64,000 nt of DNA from Lignipirellula cremea (GTDB lineage: Bacteria; Planctomycetota; Planctomycetia; Pirellulales; Pirellulaceae), in contig NZ_CP036433.1 in assembly GCF_007751035.1 (NCBI RefSeq), positions 9,157,001 to 9,221,000 of the forward strand. Reading direction: 5' to 3'. Every line of letters begins with the position of its first letter. Position 1 is the first letter of the stretch. The notes below the pieces were generated by a model. The model was not told where the DNA came from. It worked only from the letters and a program-made list of their open reading frames with translations, and did not search any database. The translations under genes were made by a program, and so were the position numbers. Shown piece by piece: positions 37,938 to 46,952 of this stretch.

Positions 37938-40900
37938 TCAGACGCTTTCTCGGGACGGTCGGACGGATCGTCTGCTTGTGGATGCGGCGACTCCGGTTCT
38001 GTCTCAGATTCTGGCTCGTCCGGTTCGAGCAGCGATTCCAGAGAATCGTCGTCCTCGCCGCCAGCCAAAGGAGCTTCCTCGTCCAGATATTCCAGCATGA
38101 CCAGCGGGTCCATCAGTCGCCAGGCAGGCAACTGGGCCAGCAGGCTTGTCATCAGCCAGCCGCTGCGGATCGTCCAGATAACGTAGCCCACACTTAAGGC
38201 GCCGGAGACCCCCGCGGCCGAACCGGCAGCCAGCAGAGGAATCTGGTCGTCGCCCTGAAGCTCCTGGCGGAGTTCTCCCAGGTCCTCCCAGAGCAACCCG
38301 GCGTCAAACGATTCCCCCAGCGAAAGCAGCGTTGGCGAAACGTCCTGCGCTGTCGCCTGGAGGGCCCGCTCCAGCTGCCTGACCGCTTCCGTAGCCGTTG
38401 TAGCCACGTAGTTCTCCGGTCCCGACTGGCGCAACTCGGCGATGGCGGGCAGTTCCGCCGCCGACGCGGTTGTCGGCTCGTCGGCTTCGCGGGACCGCAA
38501 CACCTGGGCGACCACCAGCGACGCGTCCGGCGTGTGTATCTCCGGGTTCGCCAGCTGCGGCTCCTGCGAACTGTCCTCCACCACTTCCTCCGGCGGAGAC
38601 GGCGGCGCTACCGCCGCGGGCGGAGCCGGCGGAGGGGCCGGTCCGACCGGGATCACCGAATCCGGCGAGTTGACCACGACGGTGACCGTCGAAGTGGTTG
38701 TTCCGCCAACACCATCGACGATCTGATAAACAAAGCTGTCGAGACCCGTAAAATCCGGACCAGGCCTATACTGGAACGTTCCATCAGGCAGCAACGACAG
38801 GACGCCATTGGCCGGACCGGTCGCCAGCGACACCAGCAGCGCGTCGCCGTCTTCATCCTGACCCTGAACGACCGCGGCGAGTGTTTGCCCCTGGCCAACC
38901 GTGTAGCTGCTGTCGCGGCTGACAGGCGCTTCATTCACATTGCTCACCGCCACGCGCACCAGCTGGGTGTCCGCCCCGCCCAGTCCATCGGCGACGCGCA
39001 CCTGCACTTCGTAAACATTGTCGCGTCCGCCATCGAGCGGATTCTCAAAGTTGGGCGCGTTTTTGAACGCCAGGTCGCCGGTCACGGCGTCAATCGTCAG
39101 CAACGAAGCGTCCGCTCCTCCGGTGATCGACCAGATCAACGGATCGCCGTCGACGTCGCTCGCGGTTGATGTGCCGGCCGCCGTCGAATTCTCCATCGCC
39201 AGCATAATGGCCGACGACGTAATCACCGGCGATTCATTCACCTGCAGCACGGTCGCCCGCAGATTCTGCACCGTCGTGCGGCCGTTCCCGTCATCGGCCG
39301 TGACGGCCACTTCATAGACGTTATCGACGTTCGCATCCGACGGTGATTCAAAGTCAGGAGCCGTTACAAACGATAGCGCCCCGGTCGCGGCGTTGATCGT
39401 AAACCGAGCCTGGTCGGCGCCGCCCGTGATGGCGTAAGTGATCGTCTGGCCCGGCAGGTCGGCGTCGGTCGCCTGGACCGTTTGCACAAACGTCGTGTTC
39501 TCCGCCACGTTCACTGTCGCAGGCGAACTGAACACGGGACTGTTATCGTTCACCGGCAGCACGGTCACGCTCAGCGTTTGCGGCGTCACGCCGCCGGCGT
39601 TGTCGCTGGCGCTGACTTCGACCTGATAGACGTTATCAGCGTTCGCATCCGTCGGCGCTTCAAAGTCGGGAGCCATCGCAAATGACAGAGCGCCCGTCGT
39701 CGCGTTGATCGTAAACCGAGCCTGATCAGCCCCGCCGGTGATGGCGTAAGTGATCGTCTGGGCCGGCAGGTCGGCGTCCGTCGCCTGGACCGTTAGCACG
39801 AACGTCGTGTTCTCCGCCACGTTCACTGTCGCAGGCGAACTGAACACGGGACTGTTATCGTTCACCGGCAGCACGGTCACGCTCAGCGTTTGCGGCGTCA
39901 CGCCGCCGGCGTTGTCGCTGGCGCTGACGACAACCTGATAGACGTTATCAGCGTTGGCATCGGTCGGCGTTTCAAAGTCGGGGGCCGTTACAAATGATAA
40001 CGCGCCGGTCGTGGCGTTGATCGTAAACCGAGCCTGGTCGGCCCCGCCCGTGATGGCGTAAGTGATCGTCTGGCCCGGCAGGTCGGCGTCGGTCGCCTGG
40101 ACCGTTTGCACGAACGTCGTGTTCTCCGCGACGCTGACCGTCGACGGCGACGTGAACGCCGGATTGTGCTCGTTCGCCGGCAGGACCGTTATTCTCAGCA
40201 ATTGGGTAATACTGCCACTGGCGCCGTCATCTGCTTTCAATACGATCTGGTAGACGTTGTCTCTGTTCACATCCTGCGGTGATTCAAAGTCCGGAGCCGT
40301 CACAAACGACAGGTCGCCCGTTGCGGCGTTAATCGTGAAGAGCGACTGGTCGGGGCCGCCGGTGATGGCGTAGGTCACTGCCTTGCTCGGCAGGTCGGCG
40401 TCCGTCGCCTGGACCGTTTGCACGAACGTTGTATTTTCCGCCACATTCACGTTCGCTGGGGAGGTGAACACGGGACTGCTCTCGTTCACCGCCAGAACCG
40501 TCACCTGGATCGTCTGCGAATCGCTAGAGCCGCTTCCGTCGGAAACTTCCACTTCCACGTCGTAGACGTTATTCGCGTCCCCATCGGTCGGCGATTCGAA
40601 GTCAGGCGCCGTGACAAAGCTTAGCTGGCCGGTGCTGGAATCGATGGCGAACCGGGCCGCATCGGCTCCGCCGCGGATTGCATAAAGGGGCGTATCGCCG
40701 TCGATATCAAACGCCGTGACCGTCACGACGTCCAGCTCATTCTCGTTGACGCTGATCGCACCTGTCGCACCCCCGCCCAGCGAGGTGATCTGCGGAGTGT
40801 CGTTGACGGGGTTCACCTGGATCGTAACGGTCGTCGTGTTGCCGTCGCCCGAACCGTCGTTCGCTTTGTAAGTAAACGTATCGATCCCGGTGAAGTCGGC

Positions 40901-43828
40901 GACCGGCGTATAGCTGAAGGAGCCGTCGGAATTGAAGGCAAAGGACTGCGCGTTCGCCGGGGCCGAACCGACCAGAATCGCCGTGAAGGCTTCATTCTCA
41001 ATGTCGGCGTCGTTTGTCAGCACGCCGCCGGGACCTTCCACCGCGCCGTAGTCAAGGAAGGCGTCCGCCATGGACAGGTACTGGGCCTCGATCCAGTCGG
41101 CCGAGCGCTCGATTGTTTCCAGCCGCACTTCGTCGATGACGCCGTCGAAGGTGCGGTCGGTCGCGCCGGAGCGATTGCCAATCGCCAGGTCATTGGCGGC
41201 ATCGGAGATCGCGCCGCCCAGCGGAAATAAGATCTGCGTCAAACCCACGGATGCCCCATTGATAAAAATCTGGGGATCGTTCGCGGTTGAGCTGCTATCG
41301 TAAACGACGGTGACCTGTTGCCAGGCGTCCAGCGAAATGCTGTCAAGCGGCGTGTACCAGCGACCATTGGTGATGGAGAATCCGAATTCAAACGCTAAAC
41401 GGTTTCCGGTCGAATCGACTTCGAGAGACCAGCCCGAGGTAGTGAGCGTGGTGACGGATTTATCCAGGATCCGGCCCTCGCCCAGTTCGCCCCAGTCCGC
41501 CGGATTGATCCAGGCGGAAACCGTCGCGCCGCCATCGAACAGATTGTTGATGCTGGGGTCGGCGGCGATATCGACCCGGTCGTTCGAGCCGTCGAACGAC
41601 TGGCCGCCGGCGATCTGGCCGCTGGCGTCGGTGGAGCCATTGTTCACGCCGTCGTTGCCGTTGGCCGTGGCGTCCTTGAGATCACCATCCAGGTGCGACA
41701 CGAGCGCGTAACTGCTGGACCAGACGCCCGACGGATTCTGGTTGTCGGCGGCCGCGGCGTTGCTGTAGTACATCCAAAGGTAGTCCGTGTCCGAAGCGGC
41801 GTCGATCTGCGGAATGCGGACCCATACATACGACGTTCCGCCTTCGTTCCACTCTTCGATCTCATACGCCAGCTCCGTCCCGTCAGCGTCGACAAACCGC
41901 AGATCCTGGCCCGCGTCCTGCACCTGGTCGTAGTCGATCCGGCTGGCGTCGAGCGTGACCAGCACGGGAAAGTCGACCAGATTCTCGGCCGAGGCCAGGT
42001 TCTTCAGACTCAGCTTCTGCCGCGCCTGCCAGGCCGCGTCGAACCAGTCCGGCGCCGTGTGCAGCGACGTGTCTCCCTCAATCGTATAACTGTCGGCGGC
42101 CGCAACAGGAGGTTTGTTGACGCCCGGGAAATCCGAACTGACCACGGCCAGGCCGGTGATCGTTTCCTTTCCCTCGTCCTCCAGGCCGATATCGGAACCA
42201 TCCAACAGCAGCGTCGCTGTCGCCGCCGTGCCAGGCGCCGGGTCCTGTTCGGTCTGCGTCACCTGAAGCGCCAGCACGTCAAACTCTTCCTGCGCCTGCC
42301 CCGCCAGCACGCCGGCCCTATTGACCTGCACCAGCAGCGTGCCTGCGGCGAGCGTGGAGGAGCCAAACTGCGTGTCCTGCTGCAGCAGATGCAGTCCCTG
42401 GATCTGGTCGCCCGTGTTTCCCAGAACGGCGCCGGTCAGCAAGACCTCCACGACATCGGCGGCCGAGTTTACGCCCGTGCCGGTGATGTGCAGCGTAGAG
42501 ATATCTTCATGGTTGGGATTGGAGTGGGCGACCAGGAACGTGCCGGCGGTCAGGGTCGTTCCGCCCACCACGGTGTCGGTTTCCACTAGCGTCAGGGCAT
42601 ACACGTTGAACGTATTTGAAGCATCCCGCACCTGGTCGTCGAGCAGCATGAAGTACTCGCCAGCGCTATAATCGCCGGGGGCATCCGGGCGATAAACGAC
42701 CAGATCTTTCCGGTCGGCGTCGAAGTCGTTGCCTGGATCGCCGTCGTTTTCGTTCAGCGTCACAATCTTGTCGAACGCCAGCACCAGGTCGCCGCTGCGC
42801 AGATCAAAGTGGTTTGGGTTGGCGCCGATCGTGATATTGGATTCGACATAGTGCAGCCCGCGGACAATCTCAGGAGCCGTAAATCCAGGAAAAAGGGCAA
42901 GCGTACCACTGGTGAGGCCGGCTTCGCTGTCGAAAGTATCGCCCGCATCGCCAAAAGTAACGATGTCGGTCTTGCTCCAGGTGGTTCCGCCCGCGTCTCC
43001 GTCGCCTTTGGTGGTAAAGACCAGTTCCCCCTGGGCGTCGGCCAGCGTGCTGCGCCAGGTCTGCTGGAGGGTTGCGCTAAAAGCGATTTCGGTATGAACT
43101 TCCCCCTGCCGGAATTCCAGGTCCCAGTCGCCTCCCAGGTCGGCGTGCCCGGTCAGGTCGTCGCTGGCGGCCACATCGCAATCGCACAGCGCGCCGATGG
43201 CGGCGGCCAGGCTACGGCCGTCTTCGGTCGAAGCCAGATCGCACCCGTAGATCAACAAATCGGCGCCGTCGCGCAGCGCACCCTGCCAGGCGGCCAGATC
43301 GCCCGCATAGCCGGCAAGGCTATCCACGGACAACCGCGTCGAGCCCAGGTGGAACTGGCCAGCGGAGCCATGGGTGACCAGATGGACGGCGTCGACCTCC
43401 TGGTAACCGGCCAGAATTTCTCGAATCTGCGTCACTCCGTCGCGCTGGTTGTCGAGCAGATACACTTCCCGCTCGACGTGGTCGGAGGCGTCTTCCAGCA
43501 GGTCGTCGATCAACTGTTGATAGTTGTCGGCCTCCGTATCGACAAACACCAGTTCCAGCCGGGCGGCCTGTTCGTCGGCCCCCTGGGACCGCTCCTGGAA
43601 ACGAAATTCCTCGGAGTCGATGGGCGGCGCCGCATTGTTCCAGAGCGCAGGATCGGCGGCGGCGACCTGGTCGGGCGCGGGGAATGCTGCGGGGGTTGCG
43701 GCGACTTCGCCAGCGCCGGTCGGCAGCGGAGCCGCGCTCAGCATGATGCGCGCTTCCAGCTGTGCGGCGTCGCAGATCGACCTCGTCCGGGAAGGCGCCG
43801 GTTTGCGGCGGGGGAACCAATCAGCCAT
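37934..43828 (-). CDS. Giant LEPR-XLL/DUF4347 cadherin-repeat protein (giant 1)
   Basis: A 1964-residue probable surface protein. It has no classical signal peptide; instead LEARIMLSA at residues 24-32 matches the LEPR-XLL (LEPRVLLSA-like) N-terminal motif of planctomycete giant proteins. DUF4347 spans about 91-260 with HLVTHG (H153) and IYGCD (C196). Residues ~262-590 are an unassigned beta-rich region. Then come DUF2341 (~598-715), a LamG/concanavalin-like domain (~720-920), a cadherin-like tandem domain, about six cadherin repeats (~1015-1620) with DxDxD-type calcium sites, and another cadherin-like domain. A Pro/Glu-rich segment follows, then hydrophobic VSGALSVGYVIWTI and an acidic tail, suggesting a C-terminal membrane anchor. 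The gene overlaps the cyclase gene by 8 nt and the kinase gene by 4 nt, so expression is tightly coupled. Likely role: calcium-dependent adhesion or surface structure. Confidence 0.88.
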   Translation of the reverse strand: MADWFPRRKPAPSRTRSICDAAQLEARIMLSAAPLPTGAGEVAATPAAFPAPDQVAAADPALWNNAAPPIDSEEFRFQERSQGADEQAARLELVFVDTEADNYQQLIDDLLEDASDHVEREVYLLDNQRDGVTQIREILAGYQEVDAVHLVTHGSAGQFHLGSTRLSVDSLAGYAGDLAAWQGALRDGADLLIYGCDLASTEDGRSLAAAIGALCDCDVAASDDLTGHADLGGDWDLEFRQGEVHTEIAFSATLQQTWRSTLADAQGELVFTTKGDGDAGGTTWSKTDIVTFGDAGDTFDSEAGLTSGTLALFPGFTAPEIVRGLHYVESNITIGANPNHFDLRSGDLVLAFDKIVTLNENDGDPGNDFDADRKDLVVYRPDAPGDYSAGEYFMLLDDQVRDASNTFNVYALTLVETDTVVGGTTLTAGTFLVAHSNPNHEDISTLHITGTGVNSAADVVEVLLTGAVLGNTGDQIQGLHLLQQDTQFGSSTLAAGTLLVQVNRAGVLAGQAQEEFDVLALQVTQTEQDPAPGTAATATLLLDGSDIGLEDEGKETITGLAVVSSDFPGVNKPPVAAADSYTIEGDTSLHTAPDWFDAAWQARQKLSLKNLASAENLVDFPVLVTLDASRIDYDQVQDAGQDLRFVDADGTELAYEIEEWNEGGTSYVWVRIPQIDAASDTDYLWMYYSNAAAADNQNPSGVWSSSYALVSHLDGDLKDATANGNDGVNNGSTDASGQIAGGQSFDGSNDRVDIAADPSINNLFDGGATVSAWINPADWGELGEGRILDKSVTTLTTSGWSLEVDSTGNRLAFEFGFSITNGRWYTPLDSISLDAWQQVTVVYDSSSTANDPQIFINGASVGLTQILFPLGGAISDAANDLAIGNRSGATDRTFDGVIDEVRLETIERSADWIEAQYLSMADAFLDYGAVEGPGGVLTNDADIENEAFTAILVGSAPANAQSFAFNSDGSFSYTPVADFTGIDTFTYKANDGSGDGNTTTVTIQVNPVNDTPQITSLGGGATGAISVNENELDVVTVTAFDIDGDTPLYAIRGGADAARFAIDSSTGQLSFVTAPDFESPTDGDANNVYDVEVEVSDGSGSSDSQTIQVTVLAVNESSPVFTSPANVNVAENTTFVQTVQATDADLPSKAVTYAITGGPDQSLFTINAATGDLSFVTAPDFESPQDVNRDNVYQIVLKADDGASGSITQLLRITVLPANEHNPAFTSPSTVSVAENTTFVQTVQATDADLPGQTITYAITGGADQARFTINATTGALSFVTAPDFETPTDANADNVYQVVVSASDNAGGVTPQTLSVTVLPVNDNSPVFSSPATVNVAENTTFVLTVQATDADLPAQTITYAITGGADQARFTINATTGALSFAMAPDFEAPTDANADNVYQVEVSASDNAGGVTPQTLSVTVLPVNDNSPVFSSPATVNVAENTTFVQTVQATDADLPGQTITYAITGGADQARFTINAATGALSFVTAPDFESPSDANVDNVYEVAVTADDGNGRTTVQNLRATVLQVNESPVITSSAIMLAMENSTAAGTSTASDVDGDPLIWSITGGADASLLTIDAVTGDLAFKNAPNFENPLDGGRDNVYEVQVRVADGLGGADTQLVRVAVSNVNEAPVSRDSSYTVGQGQTLAAVVQGQDEDGDALLVSLATGPANGVLSLLPDGTFQYRPGPDFTGLDSFVYQIVDGVGGTTTSTVTVVVNSPDSVIPVGPAPPPAPPAAVAPPSPPEEVVEDSSQEPQLANPEIHTPDASLVVAQVLRSREADEPTTASAAELPAIAELRQSGPENYVATTATEAVRQLERALQATAQDVSPTLLSLGESFDAGLLWEDLGELRQELQGDDQIPLLAAGSAAGVSGALSVGYVIWTIRSGWLMTSLLAQLPAWRLMDPLVMLEYLDEEAPLAGGEDDDSLESLLEPDEPESETEPESPHPQADDPSDRPEKASE
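39426..40673 (-). repeat. Cadherin-coding tandem repeats, 312-bp period
   Basis: The motif encoding YAITGG recurs at 39426, 39738, 40050 and 40362, exactly 312 bp (104 codons) apart. The first two units share a stretch of over 100 bp that is almost unchanged, pointing to recent duplication or gene conversion. They code for VNVAENTTFVQTVQATDADL-type cadherin repeats. Confidence 0.85.
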
Positions 43829-46445
43829 CGACGTCCTCTCCCTGTTCGCCAGGCGAGCGGTCGTCGTCGAACGTGAAAGGGAACCCGGAAACGGGAACGA
43901 CCATGGTTTTCATTTCCAGGGGCGGGCCATCCGGCTCCAGCGGCGGCGCGTCCTTCTCATCCTGGGGCGGCGCGTTCTTCTTTTCCTGCGGCAGCGCGAG
44001 GAGTTGCGAGGCGGGAGTCGCCGCCTCGTTCAGCCAGGCGCGCTGGGCCGAACGGCAAAGGTCCACCAGTTCGTTCGTCCTCAGCACCAGGTCCTGCAGT
44101 TGCTGGTCCTCGCCGGCAGCCGCTTCCAGGTGGGCCGCGGCCGCAGCGATCTGCGGCGATCCAAACTTCACCGCGGTCCGGTTGAGGCGGTTCGCCAGCA
44201 CCGCGATGCCGCTGCGGTCCTGGTTTTCCAGGGCGGCCGACAGACGCTCGATCTGGGCGGCAAAACTCACGGCGGCCGACTTCGACGCTTCAATCGCGGG
44301 GGAAGACTTCCGCGGGTCGCGTCCGCCGACGGCATCGATCAGGCGTTCGACGACCTCGGGATCAAACTGGCGCCCTGCACAACTGCGGAGTTCGGCGAAC
44401 GCCTGCTCCCGGCTGATCGCTTCTCGATAAGCCGCTTGATGGGTCATCGCATCGTAGGCGTCGGCCACGGCCAGGATCCGTGCGGACATCGAGATATCTT
44501 CGCCTGCGGGCGCGCCGGGCTGCGCGTCGTTGCCGCCGTACCAGGACCGATAGGTGCGCAGAATTTCGGTCAGTTTCAGGCAGGCGAACGTGGACTGCAT
44601 GATCTCGGCGCCGATCCGTTCGTGCGAGTTCATCACCTCCCATTCTTCGTCGGTCAGCTTTCCGGGTTTCAGCAAAATGGAGTCGGGCACGCCGATCTTG
44701 CCAATATCGTGCAGCAAGGCGGCGATCTCCAGGGTGTGGGACTCGCTGGCCGACATCAGCCGACGCGCGGTCGCCACGCAAAGTTCGGCCACCCGCCGGG
44801 AGTGGTCGGCGGTGGACAGGTCGCGATACGCCAGGGCGGAAAGCAGTGCCGTCACCGCATGGAACGGGATCGCAGGCTCGTGGTCGTCGGTCGACGTCGA
44901 ATCCTCGTCGCGAACCTGGGCCGGCGCCTCGCCCTGCTGTTCAAACTGGGCGATGCTGTCGGCGGCCAGGTCGAAGCGGATAACCCGGTTGCGTCCTTCG
45001 CGTTTGGCCACGTACAGGCACTTGTCCGCCTGATCGATCATTTCCTGGGGACTGGCGCCCTGCAGCGAACGGGCCGAAACGCCCACGCTGGCGGTTACGG
45101 AAAGCCCGTTGAAATCCTGTTTCTCCACGGACTGGCGGAGCTGTTCGGCCACGACGAACGCCTCTTCAAGTTCGGTGTCTGGCAGGCAGATGCAGAATTC
45201 TTCGCCCCCATAGCGGCACACCAGGTCGCCCGAGCGTACGCCCGAGCGCAACAGCCCGGCCGCCATTTCCAGGACCATATCGCCGGCCTGGTGTCCATGC
45301 GTGTCATTGACCAGCTTGAAGTGGTCGAGGTCAAACATAATACAGGCCAGCGGTCCATTCTGGCGAAGGGCGAGGTTCCAGTGGGTTTCCAGCTGGGTGA
45401 AGAAGGCTCGCCGGTTCAGGCAGTCCGTGAGCGGATCATGGGCGGCGATGCGTTCGAGTTCCAGGTTGTGGCGATGAATTTCGTCGCGCGACTGGCTGAG
45501 CGTTTCGAGCATTTCCCGCAGCTGCTCGCGGTTCTTTTCAATCTCCGTGACGTCGTCGAAGCTGGCCATCGCTCCGCGACGTTCGCCGTCGTCGCTGTAG
45601 ACCGCCATGGCGCTGACTTTCAGCGTGCGGCGCTGCTGGTTCCTGTCGACAATGGTCAGCAGGTCGTCCATCTGCAGGGCGTCGTCGTGCAGAGCGCGTT
45701 GCCAGGGAAAGCCCTCGGTCCCTTCTCCCCGGACGTCGGATTCCCATGGCAGGTCCGACGCTTTACGCCCCATGAGATCCTCGACGGCGGCGCCAATGCT
45801 CTGGGCGAAAGCCTGGTTCGCCAGCAGGATGCGCTCATTCTTGTCCAGCACCAGGAGCCCTTCCGCCAGCGTGTCCAGCGTTTGCCGCACCCGGCGAGGA
45901 ATCACGCGTGAAGGATCCAGCTGCTTCAGCATTTTCTGCAGATAGAAAAAATACAGCAGGTAAGAAGCGCCGGCGAAGAACAGTCCCAGATTCGCCACCG
46001 GCGGCAATCGCCAGGCGGCGAAGCCTGCCTGTTCGGCCGAGTCGCGGAAGCGGACTTCGATGGAGCCCCAGTCAGCCGTCCCCGCAAAAATGGGGACCCG
46101 CATCTGCGACGGCGTGGACTGTTTGCCCGGGGGCAGCGTCCAGCTATTTACATGCGGACCGATCGCCAGCAGCACCGTTCCGTCGGGACGACGCACGCCC
46201 GCCGATTGCACCGCCTTGTTCCGCCGGACCAGTCCCTCCAGGGCCAGTTCGATGGCTTGCGTATCGTTCCGGCTGGCCAGCAGCGAGCAGTTCCAGGCGA
46301 CGTTTTCACACAGCGCCGCGCGGCCGTCGATCTCGGCCTGCCGCCGGTCCGGCAACATTCCCAGAGCGTAGGCAACCAACCAGACGCTCATGGTCAAACT
46401 GACCAGGCCCAGGGTGATGCGCGTTGTCGCCGAGATGATTTTCAC
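43821..46445 (-). CDS. Membrane diguanylate cyclase (GGDEF) fused to a degenerate HD-GYP domain
   Basis: An 874-residue signalling protein. The N-terminal sensor (TM1 ITLGLVSLTMSVWLVAYALG, a ~115-residue periplasmic part, TM2 FFAGASYLLYFFYLQKM) and the following PAS domain (LDTLAEGLLVLDKNERILLA) are homologous to the hybrid kinase. A coiled coil leads to a GGDEF domain with GGEEF at about 413-417 and an RxxD inhibitory site (RSGD) five residues earlier, so c-di-GMP synthesis with product feedback is expected. The HD part has LLHDIGKIGVPD but reads YRSWYGGNDAQPG where HHExxDGxGYP is expected, so hydrolysis is doubtful. GTG 46445 aligns with the kinase N-terminus; a GTG at 46526 is an alternative. 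It is the first gene of the leftward operon; its stop overlaps the giant-protein start by 8 nt. Confidence 0.9.
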   Translation of the reverse strand: MKIISATTRITLGLVSLTMSVWLVAYALGMLPDRRQAEIDGRAALCENVAWNCSLLASRNDTQAIELALEGLVRRNKAVQSAGVRRPDGTVLLAIGPHVNSWTLPPGKQSTPSQMRVPIFAGTADWGSIEVRFRDSAEQAGFAAWRLPPVANLGLFFAGASYLLYFFYLQKMLKQLDPSRVIPRRVRQTLDTLAEGLLVLDKNERILLANQAFAQSIGAAVEDLMGRKASDLPWESDVRGEGTEGFPWQRALHDDALQMDDLLTIVDRNQQRRTLKVSAMAVYSDDGERRGAMASFDDVTEIEKNREQLREMLETLSQSRDEIHRHNLELERIAAHDPLTDCLNRRAFFTQLETHWNLALRQNGPLACIMFDLDHFKLVNDTHGHQAGDMVLEMAAGLLRSGVRSGDLVCRYGGEEFCICLPDTELEEAFVVAEQLRQSVEKQDFNGLSVTASVGVSARSLQGASPQEMIDQADKCLYVAKREGRNRVIRFDLAADSIAQFEQQGEAPAQVRDEDSTSTDDHEPAIPFHAVTALLSALAYRDLSTADHSRRVAELCVATARRLMSASESHTLEIAALLHDIGKIGVPDSILLKPGKLTDEEWEVMNSHERIGAEIMQSTFACLKLTEILRTYRSWYGGNDAQPGAPAGEDISMSARILAVADAYDAMTHQAAYREAISREQAFAELRSCAGRQFDPEVVERLIDAVGGRDPRKSSPAIEASKSAAVSFAAQIERLSAALENQDRSGIAVLANRLNRTAVKFGSPQIAAAAAHLEAAAGEDQQLQDLVLRTNELVDLCRSAQRAWLNEAATPASQLLALPQEKKNAPPQDEKDAPPLEPDGPPLEMKTMVVPVSGFPFTFDDDRSPGEQGEDVDG

Positions 46446-46952
46446 GAGCAAGATTCTTTTCTGGTCGTCCGAATGATGAGGCGCGCCGCGGTCGACGTCC
46501 GTGGGCCTGTCGCCGTCGCCACTCACCGCAGGCGGGGCGACGGCCTATTCCAGCGACGGTCGCTGCCTCCTGCAGCACTGCCGGGGAAAAGTCCGCCGCA
46601 GAAGCGGTGCACTTTCGACCCGCCTGGAAAATGCGGGCACACATCGGCAATCGTGTAATCCTAGGTTACGTTTCTAACGCCCGCGGGAAGCCGCCTTTTT
46701 CCGATTTGCCGGAGGAATCGCTGCGGACGAACATCGCGCAAACTTGACTCCCCCCGCCTTCGCCCTCACAACCCCTGCAACCTGCAGATCAATGAGCTCC
46801 CAGGGGTAGGATTAGGCCGAAAGAAGCAGCTGCAACACGGCGCGTGGTGGATTCGCTTCAATCGGCTGGCGGCGACGTCAACCTTGCCGGGCGGGTCAGC
46901 CGAAACCCTGATAATGCGTAACAGTCGCGTTTGAGGGACCGAACGGATTGCC
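46446..46952. other. Divergent control region between signalling operon and export cluster
   Basis: About 500 bp between the leftward cyclase gene and the rightward TolC-like gene (426 bp if the cyclase starts at 46526). It must hold both promoters if the two loci are controlled from here. I see only a CCTAGG palindrome near 46660 and a CTGCAACCTGCAG near 46780; neither is a recognised operator. No RNA gene is apparent. Confidence 0.5.

Noticed and set aside
43524-45911. Long plus-strand frame opposite the cyclase and giant 1
   Set aside because: Both minus-strand genes have clear domains; the antisense product is low-complexity and Arg/Gln-rich.
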